A stretch of 64,000 nucleotides of DNA from Acinetobacter dispersus (GCF_009884975.1 NZ_CP041970.1:2852001-2916000); one strand, 5' to 3'. Counted from the stretch's first letter, positions 8,430 through 21,349 are shown. Program-made: numbers and translations. The notes: generated by a model not told the origin, from the sequence alone.

Positions 8430-8992
8430 ATGATAATTTACAAAAAATTTTCTTTTTCTCGCTTTCACATTGCTTTTGCCAAATTGAGTCTCATTTTTTA
8501 AGTACTTACTTCACTGTCGCATGTACGACAACCAAGGCACCTACGGTAAATCACTCCCAGAAATTGTCTTCTGGTATTCAAAATGCTTTTTCAGTAGCAC
8601 CAACAACCGCAAATCGGGTCGCTCCCATCATTCTGCAAACAGCTGAGCGTCACAATATTTCACCACATTTATTAGCCGCGCTGATTCGTCAAGAGTCTAG
8701 CTATAGAACCCGTGCACGATCTTCAGCAGATGCCGTGGGTTTAACCCAAGTACGCCCAAAATTTTGGCAACAGTTCTGCCCTGGAGATTTATATGATGAA
8801 CACGTCAACATCAATTGTGGTGCTTATATCTTAGCGAACTACTATCAATCGACAGGCGATTGGTCAAAAGCCCTCGGCTATTACAATGTTGGCCCCACAG
8901 GTTACAGAAGAAGTCCCTATATGCGTCAGCAAGCTGAACGCTATGCCAGCTCAGTCAAACGCCATGAACAAAGTTTAAAAGAAGCTCTTTAA
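8430..8992 (+). pseudogene. Small lytic transglycosylase lipoprotein, copy 1, frame-interrupted in the signal peptide
   Basis: From the ATG at 8430 a lipoprotein-like signal begins (MIIYKKFSFSRFHIAFAKLS), but the frame stops at TAA 8499 just after a T6 run (8494-8499). One extra T would join it to the downstream frame and give a normal lipobox, TVAC, followed by the mature domain. The intact part (8564-8992, from TTG) is an SLT/LysM-type transglycosylase domain with catalytic Glu in RQESSY, then GLTQVRP, NINCGAYILANYY and YYNVGPTGY. It cleaves peptidoglycan between MurNAc and GlcNAc. The paralogue at 9313 has an uninterrupted signal. The break could be a real inactivation, homopolymer phase variation or a sequencing error; internal start at 8564 would give a cytoplasmic, probably useless enzyme. 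Confidence 0.7.
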
Positions 8993-9044
8993 AACCTAAA
9001 ACAACTGCGGGGATTGCCGAATGTACATAATGGGCTAGATTCAC

Positions 9045-9050
9045 TAATCT
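9045..9050 (+). promoter_or_regulatory. -10 element of the second Csr-type RNA
   Basis: TAATCT sits exactly 860 bp from the TAATAT of copy 1. The upstream GacA box is reduced to its right half (CCTAAA at 8995-9000); the left half is replaced by the end of the first transglycosylase gene. Confidence 0.4.
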
Positions 9051-9056
9051 ATAACT

Positions 9057-9176
9057 CATAGAGAGACAGGATATCTCATTCAAACAAACAAAAAATACAG
9101 AATGTAGTCATTTACAGAAGTTGGCGGCAGGAAACCGAATATGAAAAAGCTTCGACAGGATGTCGGGGCTTTTTTA
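9057..9176 (+). ncRNA. CsrB/RsmXYZ-like small RNA, copy 2, diverged
   Basis: The second copy aligns base for base to the first at an offset of 860. The first hairpin keeps AGGAT (9068-9072) although its closing pair is changed. The second and third motifs have lost GGA (AGAAT at 9099, AGAAG at 9116). A new AGGAA appears at 9129 where copy 1 has AAGAA. The terminator loop keeps AGGAT (9157-9161). It therefore retains two original motifs plus one new one, and should bind CsrA less well. Without a complete GacA box it may be expressed differently or hardly at all. Confidence 0.6.
9144..9176 (+). terminator. Terminator of the second Csr-type RNA
   Basis: AAGC and CGAC pair with GTCG and GCTT around an AGGAT loop, followed by T6. 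It is nearly identical to the terminator of copy 1. Confidence 0.8.
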
Positions 9177-9217
9177 TGATCCTCTCTGCCCCATTCATTA
9201 CCGTAAAATAACTACTA

Positions 9218-9246
9218 TTGACTCGCCTAAACTGAGTGCATACCAT
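9218..9246 (+). promoter_or_regulatory. Promoter of the second transglycosylase
   Basis: TTGACT-N17-TACCAT, the same hexamers and spacing as upstream of copy 1. Transcription would start near 9253, about 60 bases before the ATG. Confidence 0.65.
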
Positions 9247-9312
9247 CCTTATACTTCTGTTTGGTATCGGGTTCTGGTTTTGCACTTCACATCGACTTCT
9301 TCTGATCAACAT

Positions 9313-9855
9313 ATGGCTTTTAAACCGTTTGCCTCAATCATTTTAAAGATCAGCCTTGTTGTGCTTGCAATCAGTTTATCTGCATGTAGCAGTTTAAGCG
9401 GGTCCTTTGCCAATCGCTCGAATCAACTTTCATCAGGCTTACAAAATGCCTATTCGGTTTCTCCGACTACAGCCAATCGCTTATCGCCGATGATTATCCA
9501 AAGTGCCGAGCATTATGATGTATCACCGACTCTACTTGCGGCCCTGATCCGTCAAGAATCGAATTACAACAGCTCAGCGCGCTCGCCAACGGGTGCAATC
9601 GGTTTAACCCAGATTATTTCCAGCCATTGGCGTCAGTCTTGTCCGGGCAATCTCTATGATGAGAATGTCAATATTAACTGTGGTGCACATGTGCTCTCGA
9701 CTTACTATAGATCTGCTGGCAGTTGGTCTAAAGCCGTGGCCTATTATAATGTCGGACCAACTGGCTATGAACGCAGTTTCTGGACGCGCCATAAAGCCAA
9801 GAAATATGCACGCTCGGTTAAACATCACGAAAAAAACTTGAAAAAAGCACTTTAA
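9313..9855 (+). CDS. Small lytic transglycosylase lipoprotein, copy 2
   Basis: A 180-residue lipoprotein. I choose the ATG at 9313 because it gives a complete lipoprotein signal (MAFKPFASIILKISLVVLAI, then SLSAC); the longer upstream frame runs through the promoter and is not plausible. The mature domain is a soluble lytic transglycosylase fold: catalytic Glu in RQESNY, then GLTQII, NINCGAHVLSTYY and YYNVGPTGY. At about 150 mature residues it is a minimal SLT domain. It is expected to act on peptidoglycan from the outer membrane. It is the intact member of a tandem pair, each preceded by a Csr-type RNA gene. It ends with a bidirectional terminator shared with cysK. Confidence 0.88.
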   Translation: MAFKPFASIILKISLVVLAISLSACSSLSGSFANRSNQLSSGLQNAYSVSPTTANRLSPMIIQSAEHYDVSPTLLAALIRQESNYNSSARSPTGAIGLTQIISSHWRQSCPGNLYDENVNINCGAHVLSTYYRSAGSWSKAVAYYNVGPTGYERSFWTRHKAKKYARSVKHHEKNLKKAL

Positions 9856-9870
9856 AAATAGTTAAATAAT

Positions 9871-9904
9871 AAAAAAACCATGCTGTTCAAGCATGGTTTT
9901 TTTT
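9871..9904. terminator. Bidirectional terminator between transglycosylase 2 and cysK
   Basis: AAAACCATGC pairs with GCATGGTTTT around TGTTCAA, with A-runs and T-runs on both sides. It serves the convergent genes on each strand. Confidence 0.85.
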
Positions 9905-9922
9905 ATTGGTTGAATCACGAAA

Positions 9923-10924
9923 TTAAGCTTCGTCAAACAAACCTTCAAATAAAACTGAAGATAAATAACGTTCACCACTATCAGGTAAGATCACCACAAT
10001 AGTTTTGCCTGCATTTTCAGGACGTTCAGCAATTTTGGCTGCTGCCGCTAATGCTGCACCACTTGAAATGCCGACTAAAATCCCTTCTTGAGTTGCACAT
10101 TTTCTTGCCCACTCAATTGCATCTGCGCTATTCACTGGCAGCACTTCATCGACTAGATCTAAGTCCAGGTTTTTTGGAATAAAATTCGCACCAATACCCT
10201 GAATTTTATGCGGTGCAGGTGTAATGCTTTCACCGTGCTTGGTTTGCGTGATGATTGGTGATTCTGCAGGTTCAACCGCAACTGAATACAATGGTTTATT
10301 TTGAACTTGCTCAAAATAACGTGAAATACCCGTAATGGTACCGCCAGTTCCTACACCAGCAACTAAGATATCCACTTGACCATTGGTTGCCTGCCAAATT
10401 TCAGGACCAGTGGTGTCTGTATGAATTTGTGGATTGGCTGGATTTTCAAATTGTTGTGGTAAGAAGTATTGTTCTGGATTTTCAGTAGCCAAACGAACGG
10501 CTTCATCTACCGCACCTTTCATGCCTTTCGCTGGGTCAGTCAGAACCAGATCTGCACCTAATGCTTTTAATACTTTTCTACGCTCTAAACTCATACTTGC
10601 AGGCATGGTTAAGGTAATTGGATAACCTTTTGCTGCTGCGACAAATGCCAAGGCAATGCCTGTATTACCACTGGTTGGCTCAACAATATGCATACCTGTT
10701 TTAAGTACACCACGTTTTTCCGCATCTGCAATCAACGCTGCACCAATACGACATTTCACTGAGAATGCAGGGTTACGGCTTTCCACTTTTGCCAGTACCG
10801 TTGCACCCGTTTTGATAAGGCGATTGATCCGGACTAAAGGTGTGTTACCAATCGCTTCGGCATTATTTGAATAAACTGCGATACCGAGGTTTGCAGGTGT
10901 TGGAAATTGCTGATCGGTTGACAT
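9923..10924 (-). CDS. cysK: Cysteine synthase A (O-acetylserine sulfhydrylase)
   Basis: A 333-residue PLP enzyme that makes cysteine from O-acetylserine and sulfide in the cytoplasm. The PLP lysine is in [13 protein letters not shown], the Asn loop in [13 protein letters not shown], and the phosphate-binding loop in [25 protein letters not shown] near the C-terminus and the overall length fit CysK rather than CysM. A Fur-like palindrome lies 23 bases upstream of the start codon, which would tie sulfur assimilation to iron supply. No other cys genes are adjacent. Assignment is firm; a choice between the A and other isoforms rests on length and motif. Confidence 0.95.
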   Translation of the reverse strand: MSTDQQFPTPANLGIAVYSNNAEAIGNTPLVRINRLIKTGATVLAKVESRNPAFSVKCRIGAALIADAEKRGVLKTGMHIVEPTSGNTGIALAFVAAAKGYPITLTMPASMSLERRKVLKALGADLVLTDPAKGMKGAVDEAVRLATENPEQYFLPQQFENPANPQIHTDTTGPEIWQATNGQVDILVAGVGTGGTITGISRYFEQVQNKPLYSVAVEPAESPIITQTKHGESITPAPHKIQGIGANFIPKNLDLDLVDEVLPVNSADAIEWARKCATQEGILVGISSGAALAAAAKIAERPENAGKTIVVILPDSGERYLSSVLFEGLFDEA

Positions 10925-10946
10925 GTTATTTCCTTATTAGATTTGG

Positions 10947-10963
10947 AATGATTCTCAATCATT
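10947..10963. promoter_or_regulatory. Fur-like palindrome upstream of cysK
   Basis: AATGATT-CTC-AATCATT is a perfect 7-bp inverted repeat resembling the core of the Fur box GATAATGATAATCATTATC. It lies in the cysK promoter region. Binding by Fur is inferred. Confidence 0.5.
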
Positions 10964-11112
10964 ATAGGCTTGTCAGCCAAGGAGGAAAGCAGAAAACGTA
11001 AGATTTATGAAAAGTTATAACTTAGCAAGGTGAAATACCAAGCTATTCTTATCTTTATACGGTCTTTAAATTAAAATAATTTTTTCAATATTAGTACGCT
11101 ATACAGTGATTA

Positions 11113-11655
11113 CTACCAAAGCTCACCCTCTCGCCAATCCGCGCAAATAGCATCATCAGCTGTATGATGTGATAGTAATTCTTTCAGCTTAGCACTCAAT
11201 GGATACAACAGAATTTCATGTTCATCTGTCAGATAAGCAGAGCTATTTTGTTTGATATATAAATCCCCCGACCAAGAAATCCAGCCTAGTTTTTTATAAA
11301 ATGCATCATCTTCGGGCTGGAGTGCAGCAAGTTCATAACCCAAATTAGTTAAAGCATCGATTAAATATCTTAATAACTGTGATGCTAGCCCCTTCCCCCG
11401 CATCATTTGATCAGTCGTCACATATTCAATATAGGCAGTTTTTACACTGATATTGTCATTAACAATGAACATTCGATCCGTCCATAGAGCGTGCGATACA
11501 ATCTTTTCATCCAATATACAGATTAAATGAGAAGCTGTTTGCATGAAGGCATACTGACTCCAAGGATCTTCATCAAAAGCTGTAAAACATAACTCAGCAA
11601 TCTGTTGTCGCTGTAGTCTATCCAAATCTTGAGCGGCGATAATTTTAAACTGCAT
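11113..11655 (-). CDS. GNAT acetyltransferase resembling aminoglycoside 2'-N-acetyltransferase
   Basis: A 180-residue GNAT protein. The acetyl-CoA loop is MRGKGLASQLLRYL (about residues 96-109), corresponding to motif A. Beyond the generic fold it shares features I know from AAC(2')-I enzymes: AYIEYVTT before the loop, YELAALQPEDDAFYKKLGW after it, and the C-terminal ICADWREGELW, comparable to CDWRAGDVW of AAC(2')-Ic. That points to the AAC(2') branch, which acetylates the 2' amino group of some aminoglycosides or related sugars. Whether this chromosomal copy has that activity cannot be told. It stands alone, between the cysK promoter and the rRNA terminator. The ATG has no clear ribosome binding site. 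Confidence 0.8.
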   Translation of the reverse strand: MQFKIIAAQDLDRLQRQQIAELCFTAFDEDPWSQYAFMQTASHLICILDEKIVSHALWTDRMFIVNDNISVKTAYIEYVTTDQMMRGKGLASQLLRYLIDALTNLGYELAALQPEDDAFYKKLGWISWSGDLYIKQNSSAYLTDEHEILLYPLSAKLKELLSHHTADDAICADWREGELW

Positions 11656-11768
11656 GAACTGATGCTCGATTCAAATTGTTTATATCTTAAGCAAGAGATG
11701 GAGGAGTATGAAGTATTTTTAGTCAGATCTAATTAAAATAAGTTGAGATATAAAATTCCCCGCAATAA

Positions 11769-11804
11769 AAAACACCCCAACCTCTCACGAGATTGGGGTG
11801 TTTC
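11769..11804 (-). terminator. Terminator of the rRNA operon
   Basis: On the minus strand AAACACCCCAA pairs with TTGGGGTGTTT, followed by a T-rich run. It lies just after the 5S gene. Confidence 0.85.
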
Positions 11805-11814
11805 TAATTTAAAA

Positions 11815-11928
11815 GCTGGCGATGACTTACTCTCACATGGCAAGTGCCACACTACCATCAGCGCTAAGAGGTTTCACTTCTGAGTTCGGGAAGGGATCAG
11901 GTGGTTCACTCTTGCTATTGTCGCCAGC
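11815..11928 (-). rRNA. rrf: 5S ribosomal RNA
   Basis: About 114 nt. The termini GCTGGCGACA and GTCATCGCCAGC pair, and the internal segments GAACCACCTGATCCCTTCCC and GAACTCAGAAGTGAAAC are characteristic of bacterial 5S. It is the last gene of the operon, about 205 bases after the 23S. Confidence 0.95.
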
Positions 11929-12134
11929 AAACTGTTGTGGTGCTTTCGGGTCTTATTCACGATGTATTCATCGTATGCCTTACTTACGGTCCAAAGAGTT
12001 ATTAACGGATTAGATTATTGAGTCGAAGTTTATTGCTTAGCAATCACTAAATCAAGTTCTTTGTTCAAGATCAGGTTTAACTGATCTTTTATGAATCGAT
12101 TATCAGCTTTACATACAACTGCTTGGGTGTTGTA

Positions 12135-15025
<2,891 letters not shown>

Positions 15026-15409
15026 TATACAACCCCAAACAGTCGTTAACACATACAAGTGAGTGTTATCGTTGCAAACTTAATTGCTACCATCTGTTGT
15101 CCTGTGAATTTAATCACCGTACAGCTTCAATCTAATTCATATACCAAAACGCTTGATTCAGTTAATTTGCTAGTTCTCAGATTAATTCTTCATCCAACTG
15201 CAATACTTACGTATTACCGTTAGTGTCAAATTAATCGAGTTTGAACAATTTATTTCAGACTCAATTTTCTAATCTGTTAATGATTAACTACCACCTCGTC
15301 GGTGTGTAGTAAACTGTGATAAATCACAGAACTTAATAAGCTATCTACTTACTAAATTCTATAAGCTATCTTGGAATTCAACTTTCGTTTTACATCACTT
15401 TGTAATGTA
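15026..15409 (-). other. Internal transcribed spacer between tRNA-Ala and 23S
   Basis: About 384 bases between the tRNA-Ala gene and the 23S gene. It is A/T-rich, holds no frame or further tRNA, and is expected to contain the processing stalk of the 23S precursor: the 23S-flanking bases can pair with the segment just after the 3' end of 23S. Confidence 0.6.
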
Positions 15410-15485
15410 TGGTGGAGACTAGGAGAGTCGAACTCCTGACCTCCTGCGTGCAAAGCAGGCGCTCTACCAACTAAGCTAAGTCCCC
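15410..15485 (-). tRNA. tRNA-Ala (TGC)
   Basis: A 76-nt cloverleaf on the minus strand, from GGGGACTTAGC to CTCCACCA with CCA encoded. The anticodon stem CCTGC/GCAGG closes a loop with TGC. It lies in the rRNA operon spacer, as usual for gammaproteobacteria. Confidence 0.97.
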
Positions 15486-15540
15486 AGCTTATCATTTAAT
15501 GAACGACATATCTTTCAATCTAAGCTACTGCAATCAGATT

Positions 15541-15617
<77 letters not shown>

Positions 15618-15676
15618 TCAGATACATCTTCGAAGAACAACTTGTTGTGGATTCTTACCGATCGTCAATCTTTCGT

Positions 15677-17214
<1,538 letters not shown>

Positions 17215-17416
17215 AAAATCATTAGTAGCTTATGGCTACAAATCTTGGCTCATCAATTTTCTGACTAAAAATTCGCTCAAATAAACTTCGAGAAATTTCT
17301 ACCATTCAATCAATGAAATATTTTCGATCGATCAATCAGTAAAAATCCACACAAGTTGTTCTTCTATTCTCTTAATGATCTTCTCGATGATTCGTCATCA
17401 TCAAGCTAGGTCGGCT
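17215..17416 (-). other. rRNA operon leader with antitermination region
   Basis: The untranslated leader between the P2 promoter and 16S. It includes AGAACAACTTGTGTGG, comparable to the segment after boxA in the E. coli leader (CAGACAATCTGTGTGG), so an antitermination site is probable. No frame is credible in this stretch. Confidence 0.6.
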
Positions 17417-17444
17417 ATATTACTCTAAATTTCTTTAAAGTCAA
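17417..17444 (-). promoter_or_regulatory. rRNA operon promoter, proximal (P2)
   Basis: On the minus strand TTGACT, a 16-bp spacer and TAATAT. This is the nearer of two promoters before the 16S gene. Confidence 0.75.
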
Positions 17445-17555
17445 CAGGTAATTTAGATATTTTCAAAACTTATTCTCAAACCCAAAAATTTAACCCTTAA
17501 GCCAAATCCTTGTTTCTCAACAAGTTTTTATCTGCATCACCGCCGATGGATGTGC

Positions 17556-17583
17556 ATTCTACAGCATTTCACATCAGGTGCAA
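17556..17583 (-). promoter_or_regulatory. rRNA operon promoter, distal (P1)
   Basis: On the minus strand TTGCAC, a 16-bp spacer and TAGAAT, about 140 bp upstream of P2. Short spacers of 16 bp are typical of rRNA promoters. The A/T-rich segment just upstream is a candidate UP element. The remaining bases to 17850 hold no gene. Confidence 0.65.
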
Positions 17584-17858
17584 GCACTTTTAAAAATTTA
17601 ATAATTCGGTTGTTTTATTTTTAAACTTTAACTTATCTAATCTACTGATTTATATAATTTAAAATTTATTAATTATCTTAAAAGTGAATTTAAACAAAGT
17701 AAAGCACTGTAATTTAAGACTTTTATATGGAATTTGTTTTAATTATCATCGAAAAAGCAGCTTTATTTTTATATTTAACCCTTATTTTGAGTCAATCATT
17801 CAGTTAAAACATCTTTGCTATCTCCTTGTCATGCTTAAAATTCAATCATCTAAAATAA

Positions 17859-17897
17859 AAACAACGGCTTTGATGCACTCAAAACCGTTGTTTTTAT
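17859..17897 (-). terminator. Terminator of the BCCT transporter gene
   Basis: AACAACGGTTTTGA pairs with TCAAAGCCGTTGTT on the minus strand with one G:T-type mismatch, followed by T-rich DNA. It lies about 20 bases after the stop codon. Confidence 0.8.
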
Positions 17898-17918
17898 TAT
17901 TGCAATGCAAATCTTCTG

Positions 17919-19895
17919 TTAAGAAGTCGTGCCTCTCACAATATTTAAGAAATAAAGATGGCGTTCATATTGATCAATAATATCCTGGATTAAATCTTCT
18001 TGGGTCCAATCCATCACATCATAATTTTGACCGCCTTCTCTTAAGAACACTTCTGCTTGGAAATAATTCGACTCATCTTCATCTGCCCGCCCTAACATAA
18101 AGCTTGGTGGAACAGTCGCGTGCGAAACTACTTTATAAGTGAAGTTAATCTCATGATGATGGTCAACATGCAGTTGTAAGCCATTTTCAATCTCACGAAT
18201 ATCCACCTCTAAATGACGACGTTTAAATTCACGTTGAATACTTTCGAATGCCTTACGCACTTGCGTATCGATGTATTGCTGAACTTCTACCTCAGTATGC
18301 GGATAATGCATGATCAAACCTAAGCGTTGTTGCCAACTCCTTGGGTTATTAATCGCTCGCGGTGTAATTCGTGCTTCCTGAATCGCGTTCATCTTGGTCA
18401 CATCAAGTTTCAAGGCTTTCAATAAACCCCAACTCATCAACAACATGACTAAGGTAAAAGGCAAAGCACTCATAATAATTGAAGCTTGCAAAGCAGCTAA
18501 ACCGCCAACCAAAAGCAGAATAATCGCCAGAGCTGCCATCAAGACAGTCCAGAATAATCTCTGCCATGTCGGAGAGTTTTCAGATTTCGCAGTCAGATAA
18601 TCTGTGACCAATGCACCTGAATCGGCCGATGTGACAAAGAACAACATCACCAATACTGTCGCGAGTAAACTCATGACACCTGAAAAAGGTAAATGGTTCA
18701 GGAATTCAAATAAGGCAACCGATGAATCGCTTTGTACAGCTTGAATTAGGGTGACATTATGTTCTTGCATAATGCTAAATAACGCAGCATTACCTAAAAA
18801 ACCCATCCAGATAATGGTAAAACCAGTCGGGATTAAGAGTACACCAACAATAAATTCACGGATGGTCCGTCCTCGTGAAACACGTGCGATGAACATCCCC
18901 ACAAATGGTGACCATGAAATCCACCACGCCCAATAGAGAATGGTCCAACCACCGATCCAACCATTAGGTTGATAGGCATATAAGTTAAACGTCATGCTAA
19001 ACAGGTTAGAAATGTAAGAACCCGTGTTTTGGATGGTCGTTTGCAGTAAATAGATACTCGGGCCTGCAATAAATACAAATGCCAACAGCACCAAGGCCAA
19101 GATCAGATTCAGTTCAGAAAGACGCTTAACGCCCTTATCTAGTCCCAAGAACACCGATAAAGATGCCAATGCGCTGACAAAGATGATCAGAATAACTTGA
19201 ACATTGCTACTTTGCTCGATACCAAAAAGATAGTGTAAACCTGAGTTAATTTGGGTTACCCCGAAACCAAGGGAAGTTGCAACACCAAAAACGGTACCAA
19301 TGGTGGCAAAAGTATCAATACTATCGCCCCATGGGCCATAAATTTTCTTGCCAATAATCGGATATAAAGCAGAACGGGTTTTTAAAGGCAGGTTATGACG
19401 ATAGGCAAAGTAAGCCAAGGATAGACCAACGAGTGCGTAAATGGCCCAGGCATGTAAGCCCCAGTGGAAAAAGGTAATGCGTAACGCTTGTTGTGCTGAC
19501 TCTACACTTTCAGGTGCACCACTCGGTGGACTGATATAATGCATGACAGGTTCAGCCACGCCAAAGAACATCAACCCGATCCCCATCCCCGCTGTAAACA
19601 GCATGGCAAACCATGAGCCATTACTATATTCAGGCTGGCTATGATCAGGGCCTAATTTAATTTTTCCACTGGCAGAGCAAGCAATGTAAATCAGTATGAT
19701 CAGAAAGACTGCAACTGATAAAACATAAAACCAGCTAAATGAATCAGTGATCCATTGTTTTAACTGTTGTGTAAGCAGTTCAAATGAACTAGGTGCGACA
19801 ATGACGATTGCGAGAAAAATCGCAATGATAATCACCGTGCTTAAAAACACGTTTGGATTCACATTCGCAAAATGCGAAGATGGCTTGGAAGGCAT
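17919..19895 (-). CDS. betT: BCCT transporter, BetT-type choline uptake
   Basis: A 658-residue betaine/carnitine/choline transporter with twelve membrane helices. The BCCT substrate-site segment is GGWTILYWAWWISWSPFVGM, with conserved Trp residues, followed by FIARVSRGRTIREF. The protein has a long cytoplasmic C-terminus of about 150 residues (from residue ~505), which marks the BetT type of high-affinity choline:H+ symporter rather than the shorter glycine betaine carriers. Choline is the expected substrate; betaine is possible. There are no betABI genes within the window. GAGGGAATT precedes the ATG, supporting the start. It is a single gene with its own terminator. Confidence 0.88.
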   Translation of the reverse strand: MPSKPSSHFANVNPNVFLSTVIIIAIFLAIVIVAPSSFELLTQQLKQWITDSFSWFYVLSVAVFLIILIYIACSASGKIKLGPDHSQPEYSNGSWFAMLFTAGMGIGLMFFGVAEPVMHYISPPSGAPESVESAQQALRITFFHWGLHAWAIYALVGLSLAYFAYRHNLPLKTRSALYPIIGKKIYGPWGDSIDTFATIGTVFGVATSLGFGVTQINSGLHYLFGIEQSSNVQVILIIFVSALASLSVFLGLDKGVKRLSELNLILALVLLAFVFIAGPSIYLLQTTIQNTGSYISNLFSMTFNLYAYQPNGWIGGWTILYWAWWISWSPFVGMFIARVSRGRTIREFIVGVLLIPTGFTIIWMGFLGNAALFSIMQEHNVTLIQAVQSDSSVALFEFLNHLPFSGVMSLLATVLVMLFFVTSADSGALVTDYLTAKSENSPTWQRLFWTVLMAALAIILLLVGGLAALQASIIMSALPFTLVMLLMSWGLLKALKLDVTKMNAIQEARITPRAINNPRSWQQRLGLIMHYPHTEVEVQQYIDTQVRKAFESIQREFKRRHLEVDIREIENGLQLHVDHHHEINFTYKVVSHATVPPSFMLGRADEDESNYFQAEVFLREGGQNYDVMDWTQEDLIQDIIDQYERHLYFLNIVRGTTS

Positions 19896-20125
19896 AATTC
19901 CCTCACGTTATTCTAATGATAATGGACAGGCCATGACGGCCAAAGAAGACATTCACAATGTGAATAAAAGCGAGCTTAAAGCATGAAAAACTCGATACTA
20001 ATTATAAAAAATGTGAAAAATAAAGCAGTTGTAATGCTGTAACAAAGATCATATTTAACCTCTACACAGCTTTATCTCATAAAGATTTAAAGCAATCTAA
20101 AAGTTAGAATAAATTTCAGGCATTT

Positions 20126-21349
20126 TTACAAATGCCCGATGACACCAAGTTCTGTTAAGTATCCTAAGTTTTCTGTTGAACGATATTTTGCCAAAATTTG
20201 ATGGGTATGCTCTCCCAAACGTGGTGGTGCAAGACGGTATTCCACAGGTGTTGCAGACAATCTCAACGGTGAGGCAATCATTTTAAAATGACGATATTGT
20301 GGATGTGGAATAGACACCACCATTTCCCGTGCTTGTACTTGCGGTTCTTGTAATGCCTCATCCACATTATTAATCATCCCGACAGGCACTTTAACGGCGT
20401 GAATCCGCTCTACCCAATATTGTGCAGCTTGGCTAAGAAAATGCTGATCCATTAAACTGGTCAATTCTCCACGGTTTGCAAGTCGATCTTGATTAAATCT
20501 AAACTTGGGATGCTCAGCCCATTCAGCACGACCAACAGCCTGACACAAGGCTTTAAACTGGGCATCATTACCACAAGCAATAATAAAGTCCTTATCTTTT
20601 GCCTTAAAAGTTTGATAAGGCACAATATTGGCATGTGCATTGCCCCAACGCTTCGGTGCCTGCCCTGTAATCAAATAGTTCATCCCATGATTGGCTAAAC
20701 CTGCGACCTGCACATCGAGCAAAGACAAATCAATATGCTGTCCTTTCCCCGTGCTTTGACGTGACCAAAGTGCAGCCTGAATTGCAATCGTGGCATACAA
20801 ACCTGTTTGCAAATCGGTAACGGCAACCCCAACTTTTTGTGGGCCACCACCTGCTAAATCATCACGTTCACCCGTAATACTCATCAATCCCGCCATGCCC
20901 TGAATGACAAAATCATAACCAGGTTCAGATGCACGTGGTCCCGTTTGCCCAAAACCCGTAATCGAGCAATATACTAGACCTGGATTGATTTCGCTTAAAC
21001 TGGCATAGTCCAGCCCATATTTACGCAATGAACCAACTTTATAATTTTCAATCAGGACATCACTGTCTTTGACCATTTCTCTGAGCAACGCTTGGCCTTC
21101 ATTTGACGCAATATCAATCGCAACCGAATATTTATTCCGATTGGCAGATTGATAATATCCCGCCTCTCGTGTGGCTTGTCCTGTATCGTCTTTCATCCAT
21201 GGCGGCCCCCACATACGAGTATCATCACCCGTTTTAGGACGTTCAATCTTAATCACTTCAGCGCCTAAATCAGCCAGAATCTGACTGCACCAAGGCCCTG
21301 CTAAAACCCGACTTAGATCTAGTACACGTAAACCTGTTAATGCACCCAT
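20126..21349 (-). CDS. gcdG: CaiB/BaiF CoA-transferase, probable succinyl-CoA:glutarate CoA-transferase
   Basis: A 407-residue class III CoA-transferase. The N-terminal domain starts LTGLRVLDLSRVLAGPWCSQ and continues ADLGAEVIKIERPKTGDDTR; GYDFVIQGMAGLMSITGE includes the catalytic-Asp region. The neighbour glutaryl-CoA dehydrogenase identifies the likely reaction: transfer of CoA from succinyl-CoA to glutarate, the first step of glutarate breakdown after lysine catabolism. AGGAGGG lies six bases before the ATG. It is 15 bases after the MFS gene stop, so the two are cotranscribed. The substrate is inferred from context. Confidence 0.85.
   Translation of the reverse strand: MGALTGLRVLDLSRVLAGPWCSQILADLGAEVIKIERPKTGDDTRMWGPPWMKDDTGQATREAGYYQSANRNKYSVAIDIASNEGQALLREMVKDSDVLIENYKVGSLRKYGLDYASLSEINPGLVYCSITGFGQTGPRASEPGYDFVIQGMAGLMSITGERDDLAGGGPQKVGVAVTDLQTGLYATIAIQAALWSRQSTGKGQHIDLSLLDVQVAGLANHGMNYLITGQAPKRWGNAHANIVPYQTFKAKDKDFIIACGNDAQFKALCQAVGRAEWAEHPKFRFNQDRLANRGELTSLMDQHFLSQAAQYWVERIHAVKVPVGMINNVDEALQEPQVQAREMVVSIPHPQYRHFKMIASPLRLSATPVEYRLAPPRLGEHTHQILAKYRSTENLGYLTELGVIGHL

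Larger units (their letters stand above)
8129..9855 (+). repeat. Tandem duplication of an RNA gene plus lytic transglycosylase
   Basis: The segment 8129-8992 aligns to 8989-9855. The offset is exactly 860 bp through the RNA gene, and 855-883 bp through the coding part. Conserved pieces are the right half of the GacA box, the -10 region, the RNA with its terminator, a TTGACT-N17-TACCAT promoter and the transglycosylase frame (roughly 60% protein identity by eye). The duplication is old: the copies differ throughout. Confidence 0.8.

Noticed and set aside
9160..9312. N-terminal extension of transglycosylase copy 2
   Set aside because: It would run through the RNA terminator and the conserved promoter and would hide the lipoprotein signal that begins at 9313.
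17684..17980. A 98-residue plus-strand frame upstream of the rRNA promoters
   Set aside because: It is in A/T-rich DNA, runs over the terminator of the BCCT gene and into its end, and has no family resemblance or ribosome binding site.
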